Positions 55,632 through 63,903 are shown, numbered from the stretch's first letter. The stretch: 64,000 nt of DNA from Gammaproteobacteria bacterium (GCA_022825505.1 JAJDWR010000006.1:29646-93645); one strand, 5' to 3'. The notes: generated by a model not told the origin, from the letters alone. Numbers and translations: made by a program.

Positions 55632-56267
55632 CTAGAGCAGGTCGTCGGAGCTTGAAAAGAGACTCGGCAGTTTCGCACCCGGCGGCTCGTAGAACCCGTA
55701 GTGCATGCGCAGCGTCTTGACCTTGCCGAACCAGGGGATCGTGACGATGTATATATCGTTGTAGTCGTCCGGGCCGAACGCGGGGATGTTCTTGCTGCCG
55801 TGAAGTTCCTCCACCAGAGGCGCGAGCACGTCGCCCAGCGTGACCACGAGCACGATCTCGCCCTTGTGCTGCCGAAGCACCTGCGCCATGAACGGCACGA
55901 CCTCGTAGGGATCGCGGATCGCAACGTCGAGTTCCAGCCTACCGGCCACGGCGGCGGCGGTTTCCTGGGTTCGACGGTGCTCGCTGGCGTAGATCGCATC
56001 AACGCCGGCCACGACGTCGATGTCCTCGATGACGTCGGCGAGCAGTTCGGCGCGCTGCAGGCCCAGGTTGCTGAGGGGCGGATCGTCGCCCGCGATCGCT
56101 TCGGTATCGGTATGGCGGACGAAAATCAGCGTCGTGGTGGCTTGCTGCTCGAAGAACCAGGCCAGCCCCACACAGATGACAACGAATGCGGCCACCGGGC
56201 CCAACCTGGACCTGCGCCGCCGCACTTGCCGCGCTGGCGCCCTGCGTTTTCTTCTGCGCCAAAACAT
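55632..56267 (-). CDS. Membrane-anchored histidine-phosphatase-fold protein lacking the second His
   Basis: A 211-residue protein with a basic N-terminus, one membrane segment (GPVAAFVVICVGLAWFF) and a phosphoglycerate-mutase-like domain. The first motif IFVRHTDTE (His52) and AIYASEHRRTQET are present. The second catalytic His, normally in a VVTHGD-type motif, is Leu144 in VLVVTLGDVLAP. The codon is CTG, one step from CAC only by two changes. A phosphatase without this His is probably inactive or uses another residue. Followed 6 bases later by a small membrane gene. Confidence 0.78.
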   Translation of the reverse strand: MFWRRRKRRAPARQVRRRRSRLGPVAAFVVICVGLAWFFEQQATTTLIFVRHTDTEAIAGDDPPLSNLGLQRAELLADVIEDIDVVAGVDAIYASEHRRTQETAAAVAGRLELDVAIRDPYEVVPFMAQVLRQHKGEIVLVVTLGDVLAPLVEELHGSKNIPAFGPDDYNDIYIVTIPWFGKVKTLRMHYGFYEPPGAKLPSLFSSSDDLL

Positions 56268-56273
56268 GGTCGG

Positions 56274-56588
56274 TCAGTGACGATCCCGATCGCGGACCGT
56301 GCGCTCCTCGACTACGGTGTATTCGACTTCGACGATTTCGCCAGTGGGTCCCCCACCCTCTCCTCTCCCGCCGGAACCCGGCCGACGGGAGCCTGGCCGG
56401 CGTCGCTGGAGCTGACGTCGCAGCCACCAGAGGCGGACGTAGAAGACCAGACCGGCGATGACGGCGAAACCGAGAATGAAGGCGAGCACCACGGCGCCGA
56501 GAAGAATGGCGCCCACGGCAACCACGGCGCCGACAACGAGGCCGGCGAGTTGGAAGAGCGGGTTGCTGGATACCGTGAGTCGGTTCAT
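56274..56588 (-). CDS. Small membrane protein with basic, Gly/Arg-rich tail
   Basis: A 104-residue protein with a long double hydrophobic stretch (GLVVGAVVAVGAILLGAVVL, then GFAVIAGLVFYVRLW), a basic patch rich in Arg (WWLRRQLQRRRPG) and an acidic end (GEIVEVEYTVVEERT). No homologue recognised. The ATG is 6 bases from the phosphatase-fold gene stop-to-start junction on the same strand, so the two are an operon. Confidence 0.6.
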   Translation of the reverse strand: MNRLTVSSNPLFQLAGLVVGAVVAVGAILLGAVVLAFILGFAVIAGLVFYVRLWWLRRQLQRRRPGSRRPGSGGRGEGGGPTGEIVEVEYTVVEERTVRDRDRH

Positions 56589-56697
56589 GGTTCGGTCATT
56601 CTACCCCTACGGTGATCGGAGCGCCTATTGAAGCCGTGTGTAGTGGGACCGCTCGAACCTTGCGTCAGTTCACCATGCCCACGACAATGCCACCCAA

Positions 56698-56784
56698 GGA
56701 GAGGTGGCAGAGTGGTCGAATGCGGCGGTCTTGAAAACCGTTGTCCGTTTGCGCGGACCGGGGGTTCGAATCCCTCCCTCTCCG
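56698..56784 (+). tRNA. tRNA-Ser (UGA anticodon)
   Basis: An 87-base cloverleaf: acceptor GGAGAGG pairs with CCTCTCC plus discriminator G at 56784; D arm GCAGAGTGGTCGAATGC; anticodon arm GCGGT-CTTGAAA-ACCGT with TGA; a long variable arm (TTGTCCGTTTGCGCGGAC); T arm GGGGGTTCGAATCCC. The long variable arm and TGA anticodon define tRNA-Ser for UCA codons. CCA is not encoded. Confidence 0.97.
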
Positions 56785-56866
56785 AAACTCACACCCAAGT
56801 GGTGGAAGACCCTCGCGTGCCGGATCGAGACGGGGCCGGGAGAAGGCCGGAAACGGCGATGTCCAC

Positions 56867-57619
56867 TCAGTAAGGCGGCCCGACCGCGACGCGCTTCCCG
56901 GTCACCGTATGACTCTCCGCCATGTCGATGACGGCGATCGCGTAATCTTCCCTGGAGAGCAGGCTCGAACCGTTTCGATCGAACAGCGTCTCCTGGTCCC
57001 CCAGCCGATAGCGGCCTGTGGACTCGCCCGCATCCATGATGGAACCGTACGCCGCCGACATCACCGTCCAGTCGAATCCCGTGGACCGCCGGTAGGCCTC
57101 CAGTGCCAGCCAGTGGCCCTGAAACAGCCCGTGCACGAACGTACCGGGTTCGAGATCGAGGGTTTCGAACACACGCACACCATCGGTGTTGAGCGTCGTG
57201 CCGCTTCCGACCTGTATGACGTGCGGGGTCTCGTCACCGAGCCGAGAGGCAGCTTCGATGTAGGCCAACGTGCCTCGATACGCCACCGCTTCCTCGGGCG
57301 TGTTGCCCGGCCCGACACCGCCCACGGCAATGATCACGGCATCGGCGCCCTGGACCGTGGCGACGATGGACTCCGGATCGGTGATGTCACCCGGAACCGC
57401 AGTGAAGAGCGTGTTCTCGTTCCGCAAGCTCTCCGGGTTGCGCGTAACGCCCACAACCTCGTGACCGCGGCTCAGCGCCTCCTCCACAATCACGCTGCCG
57501 ACGTTGCCGCTCGCGCCATAGACGACGAAGGTGTCGGCAAGCGCGCCCGGCGCGAACGCCCCGAACAGGCTCAGCATGACGAGATGGGTTTTGAAGATGT
57601 CCGATTTGCTGCGTTTCAT
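56867..57619 (-). CDS. Exported NAD(P)-binding Rossmann protein (NmrA/SDR-a-like)
   Basis: A 250-residue atypical short-chain dehydrogenase. After a signal-like N-terminus (FKTHLVMLSLFGAFAPGALA) comes the nucleotide motif VVYGASGNVGSVIVEEAL, then VVGVTRNPESL, AVIIAVGGVGPGNT and a C-terminus SREDYAIAVIDMAESH. NmrA-like proteins are normally cytosolic; export of an NADP-binding fold is odd. ATG at 57619 begins the signal. Divergent from the second quinoprotein gene. Confidence 0.72.
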   Translation of the reverse strand: MKRSKSDIFKTHLVMLSLFGAFAPGALADTFVVYGASGNVGSVIVEEALSRGHEVVGVTRNPESLRNENTLFTAVPGDITDPESIVATVQGADAVIIAVGGVGPGNTPEEAVAYRGTLAYIEAASRLGDETPHVIQVGSGTTLNTDGVRVFETLDLEPGTFVHGLFQGHWLALEAYRRSTGFDWTVMSAAYGSIMDAGESTGRYRLGDQETLFDRNGSSLLSREDYAIAVIDMAESHTVTGKRVAVGPPY

Positions 57620-57888
57620 CGTTGTTCTCTCTTTCGGGCGACCTTGCCGGGAACCACGACGAACAATACCCTCCCCCGATCCGAAGTCAACTCGATGGTC
57701 CGTTGGCCGATATGACTGGGGTCGACGCGCGTCGGCGCCGTCATGGAGAGGCGCAGGCCGATGCCTGTTTTTTCGGTCTGATAGACCAGTTTCAAGCGAT
57801 TGCGGGGGTAACCGCACTCGGATACTCTGCGCACTTCGTTGACCTGGGCTCGGTAATGGCGATTGAAGCGTTTGACGAGGAAAAACCG

Positions 57889-59634
57889 ATGAGCCATCCG
57901 ATACGCCTGGCTGCGCTGCTGCTCCCGGTCTGTTTCGTTCAGCCCGTGCTTGCTCAAGAGCGTTCGGCTGACCCCGTGACCGATGCGATGCTGCGGGATC
58001 CCGACCCCGCCGACTGGCTCATGTGGCGCCGCACGCTCGATAGCTGGGGGCACAGCCCGCTCGATCAGATCGATGCGGACAATGTCGGCGAACTCGAACT
58101 GGTATGGTCCCGGTCGCTGCATCCGGGCAGGCAGGAAGGCACACCGCTGGTGTACGACGGGGTAATGTTCTTCCCTAACCCCGGCGATGTCGTTCAGGCT
58201 CTGGATGCGGCTACGGGCGAGTTTTTCTGGGAGTACGTCCGCGCCCTGCCGACCGACCTGAGCGAGTATTTTTCCGTGTCGGACACCAACCGCAACCTGG
58301 CGATCTACGAGAACAAGATCATTGACTCTGGTGCCGATGACTATCTCTACGCGCTCGACATGGCCACCGGCGAACTGGTCTGGGAGCATATGATCATGGA
58401 TTATCGAGTCGGAGGACTGCAGTCTTCGGGTCCGATCATTGCGGATGGGAAGATCATTTCCGGGCGCAGTTGCCTGCCCGTGAGCGGTCCGGACGCCTGC
58501 ATTATCATGGCGCACGACGGCTCCAGCGGGGAAGAGCTGTGGCGGACGCGGACCATTGCGGCCCCGGGCGAGCCCGGCGGCGACACATGGGGAGATGTTC
58601 CTTACGAGGAGCGCTGGCACGTGGGTACGTGGATGGTACCGAGCTACGACCCGGTACTTGAGCGCGTCTTCATCGGCACATCGGTGACCGCGCCTGCGCC
58701 GAAGTTCATGCTGGGTGGCAACGATCACAAGTACCTGTATCACAATTCCACGCTGGCGCTCGACGCCGTCACCGGAGAAATCGTCTGGTATTACCAGCAC
58801 CTGGTGGATCACTGGGATCTTGACCATCCGTTCGAGCGGTTGCTGGTGGATACGGCGGTGGCGCCGAATCCTGACGCGGTCAGCTGGATCAATCCCGGTC
58901 TGCAGTCCGGCGAAGTTCGCAAAGTGGTCACCGGCATCCCCGGCAAGACCGGTATCGTGTATACGCTCGATCGTGAGACGGGCGAATTCCTGTGGGCGAC
59001 CCCCACTGTGGTGCAAAACGTCATCGAAAGCATCGACGGCGCGACAGGCGCGGTACGGGGCGCCGAGGATGTGCTGTTCACCGGTGCGGAACAGACCCGT
59101 TTCGTTTGTCCATCGCTGATCGGCGGCAAGAACTGGCCGGCCGGCGCCTACAGTCCGACCACCAATACGATGTACATGCCGCTGCAGAACACCTGCATGA
59201 GCGCACGGTCCACGGCGGAAGTGCCTGATCCTGACGACCTGTACGCACTCGACAACACTGACGAGATTACGCCCGGTGAGGAAAACGTCGGCGCGATTCA
59301 CGCCATATCCGCCGAAACCGGTGTGACTTCCTGGATCTACGAACAACCCGCGGGTGTGGCCTCGCTGATGGTCACCGACGGGGGGTTGCTCTTTGGAGGC
59401 GATGCGGCCGGCCGATTCAGGGCGCTGGATCTGACGACGGGCGAGGTACTTTGGGAGACGGATCTCGGGGCGCAGGTGTCAGGGTACCCGGTGACCTACG
59501 CGGTGGGCGGCAGACAGTATGTTGCCGTCAGTACCGGATCCTCGTTTGCTCTGGGGGAGCTCAACAGCCTGGTATCGGAGGAATTACAGGCCGGCGTCGA
59601 CACCAACCTGTTCATCTTCGCGTTGCCGGACTGA
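57889..59634 (+). CDS. PQQ-dependent dehydrogenase (second copy)
   Basis: A 581-residue periplasmic quinoprotein with signal peptide ending VLAQE. Family segments: WLMWRRTLDSWGHSPLDQI, blade motifs ALDMATGELVWEH, ALDLTTGEVLWETDLG, and PGEPGGDTWGDVPYEERW. The Cys pair near the site is separated (SCLPVSGPDACI) rather than adjacent as in the 20174 enzyme, a feature of a different sub-branch. GAGG lies 8 bases before the ATG. No cytochrome gene follows; it may share one from elsewhere. A 269-base gap upstream is divergent. Confidence 0.88.
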   Translation: MSHPIRLAALLLPVCFVQPVLAQERSADPVTDAMLRDPDPADWLMWRRTLDSWGHSPLDQIDADNVGELELVWSRSLHPGRQEGTPLVYDGVMFFPNPGDVVQALDAATGEFFWEYVRALPTDLSEYFSVSDTNRNLAIYENKIIDSGADDYLYALDMATGELVWEHMIMDYRVGGLQSSGPIIADGKIISGRSCLPVSGPDACIIMAHDGSSGEELWRTRTIAAPGEPGGDTWGDVPYEERWHVGTWMVPSYDPVLERVFIGTSVTAPAPKFMLGGNDHKYLYHNSTLALDAVTGEIVWYYQHLVDHWDLDHPFERLLVDTAVAPNPDAVSWINPGLQSGEVRKVVTGIPGKTGIVYTLDRETGEFLWATPTVVQNVIESIDGATGAVRGAEDVLFTGAEQTRFVCPSLIGGKNWPAGAYSPTTNTMYMPLQNTCMSARSTAEVPDPDDLYALDNTDEITPGEENVGAIHAISAETGVTSWIYEQPAGVASLMVTDGGLLFGGDAAGRFRALDLTTGEVLWETDLGAQVSGYPVTYAVGGRQYVAVSTGSSFALGELNSLVSEELQAGVDTNLFIFALPD

Positions 59635-59776
59635 TCGCAGGGTCGGGCGCCCGCCGTGCTTTGCGCACGGAGCGTTCGGTCTCTTCCAGGACCGCCAGCA
59701 ACCGGCCAATCATCGTAAGGTGACAGGTCGACGGTTCCTGCGCACGAATTGAAAGTAATCAAAGAGGCGATTAGTC

Positions 59777-60064
59777 GTGACTAGACAGAGAATATTGAGT
59801 CCCGAAGGCGCTGAGCTTCTCGAGGCCGTCGAGCAGATGAAGGCGGGGAAGAAGGGGCGTGTCTACACACCCGAGCAGTTGTTGGCGATTTCAGCACGCC
59901 AGTCGGTCAGCTTGACGCAGAAGGAATTCGCGCGCTTGCTCAACGTGTCGGTCGATTCGGTTCAGGATTGGGAGCAGGGTCGCCGCTCGCCCAGAGGTGC
60001 GGCCAAGACGCTGCTTAATGTCGCCCGGAATCATCCGGAGGTACTGGAGAAACTGGCTTCTTAG
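59777..60064 (+). CDS. Helix-turn-helix antitoxin-like regulator
   Basis: A 95-residue XRE-type DNA-binding protein. The helix-turn-helix is SLTQKEFARLLNVSVDSVQDWEQGRR, preceded by a basic region (MKAGKKGRVYTPEQLLAI). Layout fits HigA/YiaG-type antitoxins, in which the toxin gene normally lies directly upstream. The 142 bases upstream contain no such gene. GTG start at 59777 with GAGG 9 bases before. It opens the region where gene content changes. Confidence 0.72.
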   Translation: MTRQRILSPEGAELLEAVEQMKAGKKGRVYTPEQLLAISARQSVSLTQKEFARLLNVSVDSVQDWEQGRRSPRGAAKTLLNVARNHPEVLEKLAS

Positions 60065-60140
60065 ATGGGTGACGCATGCGGCGCGCTACCCCTTCAATCC
60101 CTTTACCTGGATAGCCCTCAACCGAGGGAAAGTCTCACAT

Positions 60141-60257
60141 TTTTTCTACACCCAGACATGCGATCTGGATGAGCAGATCGACAATTTCAATCATGTACCG
60201 ACGCATCAGGGTAAAATGCGCAGCGGCAAAACGCCGATGCAGACACCGCATTATTAA
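60141..60257 (+). pseudogene. Remnant of an integrase-core transposase C-terminus
   Basis: The frame ending at 60257 reads DLDEQIDNFNHVPTHQGKM, then GKTPMQT. This matches the C-terminal part of IS3/IS481-type DDE transposases (consensus LDxWLxxYNxxRTHQGKxxxGxTPxQT). Only this terminal segment survives; the catalytic core is absent and the frame upstream does not resemble a transposase. Evidence of past insertion near the start of the island. Confidence 0.7.
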
Positions 60258-60353
60258 AAACGATCCTGGAAGGAGAAGAATCTAATCTAGCTCTTCCCTG
60301 GCAGCCGCCGCCTCAAAATCGGTAACTGTCAGACAGGGTCTGAACTCCCAAGC

Positions 60354-60443
60354 ATGATCACCGGTGAGCTGAAGTCCAAGGTCGACCGAATCTGGAACAC
60401 CATGTGGTCGGGCGGCTCCTCGAATTCACTCTCTGTTAACTAA
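60354..60443 (+). pseudogene. Truncated 5' end of a type I restriction methyltransferase (hsdM)
   Basis: Starting at ATG 60354, 29 codons read MITGELKSKVDRIWNTMWSG, then GSSNSLSVN and a TAA stop. The N-terminus of HsdM-type N6-adenine methyltransferases begins MITGELKSxVDxIWDxFWSGGISNPLEVIEQ, so the match runs to the point of truncation. The rest of hsdM, hsdS and hsdR is missing. The HNH gene begins 6 bases after the stop. A residual of a type I system replaced or deleted here. Confidence 0.75.
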
Positions 60444-60448
60444 CTCCA

Positions 60449-61306
60449 ATGCCGCTGCTATACCACTGGGTGGGGAAAAACTATCGGCGCGACCTGGACT
60501 GGGGTGCCGGTTATCACCTGAACCAATCGAATCCGCTTCTACAAGAAATATACGTCGGTGACAGCCTCTGGGCTTTCACGAGAACGACTACTGGGAAGTA
60601 CGTCCTCGCGATGGAGCTTGTCGTCCGCGCCAAAACAAGAAATCCAAACGGATTTCGTTACGGATCGTATCGGATCTGGGGCGACCTCAAGCGGTCGCGA
60701 TACTTCCGCACCGAAGGCCAGCCCGACATTTCTGAGCTAATCAGACGACTCTCCGTCAAGGCCAACTCCCCGGTGATTGGGCGCTCATTTCAGGGTCACG
60801 CAGCTGTAAGACGGTTGACCCCAGCTGACCATCGGCTGCTCGTGGATTACGCTCGGCACATACCGCTTGAACCGCGGGCTCGCCTGCTGCCGGAGGAGGA
60901 ACTAGAGGCCCGAATCCTCCTCGGCGATCCGGATGCTGTAAGCAATCTCATCACCACCGAAGCCCCCGGCATCGCTGATGAGCGCCGCCAATACTTGTTC
61001 GAACAAACACCACGGCGCAACCCACGGCATGTTCAAGAGCTAAGGGAACTGTACGGAGGCATGTGCCAGCTTTGCGGATGGAACCCCAAATCCCAGTACC
61101 GACGGAATCTCTGTGAAGCGCACCACGTACACTGGCTGAGTCGGGGCGGTGATGATGCGTTGCACAATATGGTGCTCATCTGTCCGAACCACCATCGTGC
61201 TATACATCGAACCGACGCACCCTTCGACTGGGCGGATGCGAGCTTTCTGTTTCCGAAGAATCGGGAATCCCTGCAGATCTCCCGCCACACGCTCCAGGCA
61301 ACATGA
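60449..61306 (+). CDS. HNH endonuclease with unassigned N-terminal domain
   Basis: A 285-residue protein. The N-terminal part (about 1-90: YHWVGKNYRRDLDWGAGYHL, QEIYVGDSLWAFTRTTTGKY) has the look of a PUA/EVE-like nucleic-acid-binding barrel but I cannot place it. A central helical stretch follows. The C-terminal HNH domain has CQLCGWNP (Cys206, Cys209), CEAHHVHWLSRGGDDALHN, CPNHHRAIHR: a zinc-finger-bearing His-Asn-His nuclease. Fusion of a reader-like domain to HNH is typical of modification-dependent restriction enzymes. Sits in a decayed mobile region. Confidence 0.7.
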   Translation: MPLLYHWVGKNYRRDLDWGAGYHLNQSNPLLQEIYVGDSLWAFTRTTTGKYVLAMELVVRAKTRNPNGFRYGSYRIWGDLKRSRYFRTEGQPDISELIRRLSVKANSPVIGRSFQGHAAVRRLTPADHRLLVDYARHIPLEPRARLLPEEELEARILLGDPDAVSNLITTEAPGIADERRQYLFEQTPRRNPRHVQELRELYGGMCQLCGWNPKSQYRRNLCEAHHVHWLSRGGDDALHNMVLICPNHHRAIHRTDAPFDWADASFLFPKNRESLQISRHTLQAT

Positions 61307-61448
61307 CAACTGCAAAATGACGTCCCCGCTGATCTCGTATGGAGCGGGTGGGTGTGCACCTCAAGGTTCACGCCGTCTGCTAACAGGAAACCTCCGGGCG
61401 TAAACTGGCCGCCGTAGAAATGCAACGGCTCTGTACTCTGGGCACGGT

Positions 61449-63104
61449 ATGACGGTCGCACTTGAAGACGAAATCTGGACCGATCCGTCTGACGGATACA
61501 CCATCCGCGTCGTACGATTCCCCTACAACGTCGTGCCAGAGGGCGGCGGACTCCTGATGGGATTCAGCTTCCACACCGGAGAGCTCTGGTGTGAGATTCC
61601 CGGTCAGGACGATCGCGATGGGCGGCCCAAAGAGGTTCACATCGGGCCGCTCGTAAGGACCCACACCGAATTTCCCGCTGCGCTCCTCGAACGAGGCTTC
61701 GGCCCCGATTCGCACTACCTGCTCGGCCGCCGACGCGGCGGCTTCCCACTGCGCGCCGGCAGCCGACCGGCGGTCGAGGCTCAATTGGCCGAACTCAAGG
61801 CAGAGTGGCGGAAACACCGGCGCGCGAGCAACCCAGAGTACCGCATCAACGGGCTTCGCGCTATTCGTCGTGCACGCGCGGCCAATGACTCCGCAAGACT
61901 TGCAGCGTTGAAAAAACGCTATCCGGACGCTGTCGCTTATCTGCGGCGGGAACGTCTGACCAAGGCCAGGCACATGGCGTCATCGGTCGCGGGATCGCTT
62001 CGGTCTGCTCCCAAGAAGTCATCGAGCGCCGCCCGCGAGGCGGCCGGGAAACTGGCGACCGAATCCAAGAAGGCAGTCAACAGGGCGACGAGCGGGTCGA
62101 AGAAGGCGGTCACCAAGGCGGCGGTCGGTTCCAGGAAGGCCGTTGACAAGGTGACAACCGGGTCCAGGACGGTAGCCGATAAGGGGACAACCGGCGCCAG
62201 GAAGGTCGTCGGAATGGTGGTCGCTGGCTCCCGAAAGGCCATCGAGTCGGCGATTCCCCTTGCGAACGGGTTGTTGGGTACGACCCAGGGGATGTTGGCC
62301 AGCGCGCTGTCCACGGACCTGAACGCGTTAGTCCAGAAAATGGTCAAGGGACCGGCGACCATTTACGACAAGGCGATGGACGCCAGGTACCTCGAAACGT
62401 ACATCGGCGGCGCGAACCACCGGATGTTCGATGGCGGGCACACCATCCTGGGAGCGATCAGGGCGATACGCGATGCGTCGCCGGACGACACCGTCATCCA
62501 GGAGGCGATGGGTTTCGTCGAAAGCATGTTCCGGGACATGTCCACGCCCAAGGGCCTGCCGTTGGTGAACTGGGACACGGCGACGTACAACCAGGTGGCC
62601 GAGTACCTGAAGTCCAACTTCGGCATTCCAAAGGAGTACTTCTACGATCTCAATAGCTACCGAACGACCGAATTGATTGGCGGCGTGATAGGCGTCGTGG
62701 CTACCGCGCTCTCCTGGAACCGAGCCGACACGGAGGAATTCTCAAAGCTAGTTGGCGGGATGGGAGTTTCCGCCGTCATGGGCGCGAATCCATTGCTGTT
62801 GGTCGTAACAGTTGTCGCTCTCGCCAGAGCGTTCCACAAGGCCCATCGCGCAGGCGAATATGCAGAATTCGCCGATGGCCACATCAAAGGCGGCATCACA
62901 TCAGTGGCCTCGCTGGCCGCCGTGGCACAGGTGGGGGTAGTAGGCGGCCCTGCTGGTCTGGCTCTGCTGGTCGGTCTTTCGGCTGGCATTCTCGTCAACA
63001 AGGCGACGGAAAAGGTGAGCGTTCGCCAGATTGGGCAATACGCCGCTGAACGAGCGAAGATTGCGGCAACCGAAACCAAGAATCTGGCAGACCGTTACAT
63101 ATGA
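61449..63104 (+). CDS. Unrecognised protein with 11-residue repeats and hydrophobic C-terminus
   Basis: 551 residues, no recognised family. Residues 1-100 form a beta-rich-looking head (GFSFHTGELWCEI). A basic helical part follows (about 110-200). Residues 206-267 are 11-mers of the form S-K/R-K-A-V-x-K-x-x-x-G (units at 206, 217, 228, 239, 250, 261), suggesting a long amphipathic helix with Lys/Arg on one face. The C-terminal half has three hydrophobic regions (about 411-430, 445-470, 488-525, including VGVVGGPAGLALLVGLSAGIL). It lies between two HNH genes. Membrane binding is inferred from the 11-mers and hydrophobicity. Confidence 0.6.
   Translation: MTVALEDEIWTDPSDGYTIRVVRFPYNVVPEGGGLLMGFSFHTGELWCEIPGQDDRDGRPKEVHIGPLVRTHTEFPAALLERGFGPDSHYLLGRRRGGFPLRAGSRPAVEAQLAELKAEWRKHRRASNPEYRINGLRAIRRARAANDSARLAALKKRYPDAVAYLRRERLTKARHMASSVAGSLRSAPKKSSSAAREAAGKLATESKKAVNRATSGSKKAVTKAAVGSRKAVDKVTTGSRTVADKGTTGARKVVGMVVAGSRKAIESAIPLANGLLGTTQGMLASALSTDLNALVQKMVKGPATIYDKAMDARYLETYIGGANHRMFDGGHTILGAIRAIRDASPDDTVIQEAMGFVESMFRDMSTPKGLPLVNWDTATYNQVAEYLKSNFGIPKEYFYDLNSYRTTELIGGVIGVVATALSWNRADTEEFSKLVGGMGVSAVMGANPLLLVVTVVALARAFHKAHRAGEYAEFADGHIKGGITSVASLAAVAQVGVVGGPAGLALLVGLSAGILVNKATEKVSVRQIGQYAAERAKIAATETKNLADRYI
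62064..62249 (+). repeat. 33-bp repeats coding the 11-residue units
   Basis: Six units of about 33 bp with a core AAGGCGGTC or similar. The third to fifth are the most regular; the outer ones are more diverged. The period keeps the frame. Confidence 0.75.
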
Positions 63105-63159
63105 GTTGCCGCAGTGAGTTCCGGGAACGGCTTCAATTAATCTGTATTACTATCGGTAG

Positions 63160-63903
63160 ATGACCAAGGCGGTCTTTACAACCAAAGTCAACCCGACTTA
63201 CGACGACCTTCCAGAGGTCAAATATCACTTTCCGAAGACGTACTTGAGGGTAGCTGAATCGGTCGTCGGCGACTGGATTGTCTATTACGAACCGCGCCGC
63301 ACTAGCGGAAACCTGGAAAGTAGGGGCGGTCGCATGTCCTATTTTGCGACAGCCCGCGTCAAGACTGTCGAAAAAGACGAGGCGCGAGCTGGGCATTTCT
63401 ATGCCTACGTTTCCGATTATCTTGAGTTCGATCGCGCCGTTCCCTTCAGGGAAGGAAACCACTACTACGAATCTGGGCTACAACGCCCAGATGGGAAAAC
63501 AAACAAGGGGGCGTTTGGCCGCTCTGTCCGGTACATTTCTGACAAGGAGTACGAACTAATTCTTCGCATGGGTTTCAGTACGTTACTCTTTGACGCGGTC
63601 CGCCCAAGTGAAGATCAAGACGCGGTGCACGAAGACAACGTGCTGATTGTGGATCGGCGAATTTCCGAGCGCGTGGTCAGAAGACCCTTCCGAGACGCCG
63701 CGTTCTCAAGGCAGGTCAAGGAAGCGTACGGTCACACCTGCGCCTTTACGGGTATCCAGATGAGGAATGGCGGAGGACGATCTGAAGTTCAAGCGGCCCA
63801 CATTCGCCCAGTCAAAGATCAGGGTCCGGATTCCATCAGAAATGGAATCGCCTTGAGCGGAGAGGTGGACCCCAATCCTTGGACAGGTTGGCAGCAAATT
63901 TAA
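63160..63903 (+). CDS. HNH endonuclease, truncated at the C-terminus
   Basis: 247 residues in frame. The N-terminal domain (YDDLPEVKYHFPKTYLRVAE, GDWIVYYEPRR, then YFATARVKTV) and a linker GRSVRYISDKEYELILRMGF match a widespread bacterial HNH family that reaches about 290-300 residues. The HNH motif begins as CAFTGIQMRNGGGRSEVQAA with HIRPVKDQGPDS and RNGIALSG, but the expected HWxFDRG(L/C) segment with the last His is absent: after Gly-Glu-Val it reads DPNPWTGWQQI and stops. Likely inactive remnant. Confidence 0.75.
   Translation: MTKAVFTTKVNPTYDDLPEVKYHFPKTYLRVAESVVGDWIVYYEPRRTSGNLESRGGRMSYFATARVKTVEKDEARAGHFYAYVSDYLEFDRAVPFREGNHYYESGLQRPDGKTNKGAFGRSVRYISDKEYELILRMGFSTLLFDAVRPSEDQDAVHEDNVLIVDRRISERVVRRPFRDAAFSRQVKEAYGHTCAFTGIQMRNGGGRSEVQAAHIRPVKDQGPDSIRNGIALSGEVDPNPWTGWQQI

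Noticed and set aside
56698..56784. tRNA-Ser as the attachment site of the 59.7-64 kb island
   Set aside because: No duplicated copy of the tRNA 3' end was seen in the window and no integrase gene is present; two ordinary genes separate it from the island.
57616..59346. Long minus-strand frame opposite the second quinoprotein
   Set aside because: The plus-strand frame has a signal peptide and propeller motifs; the minus frame has none.
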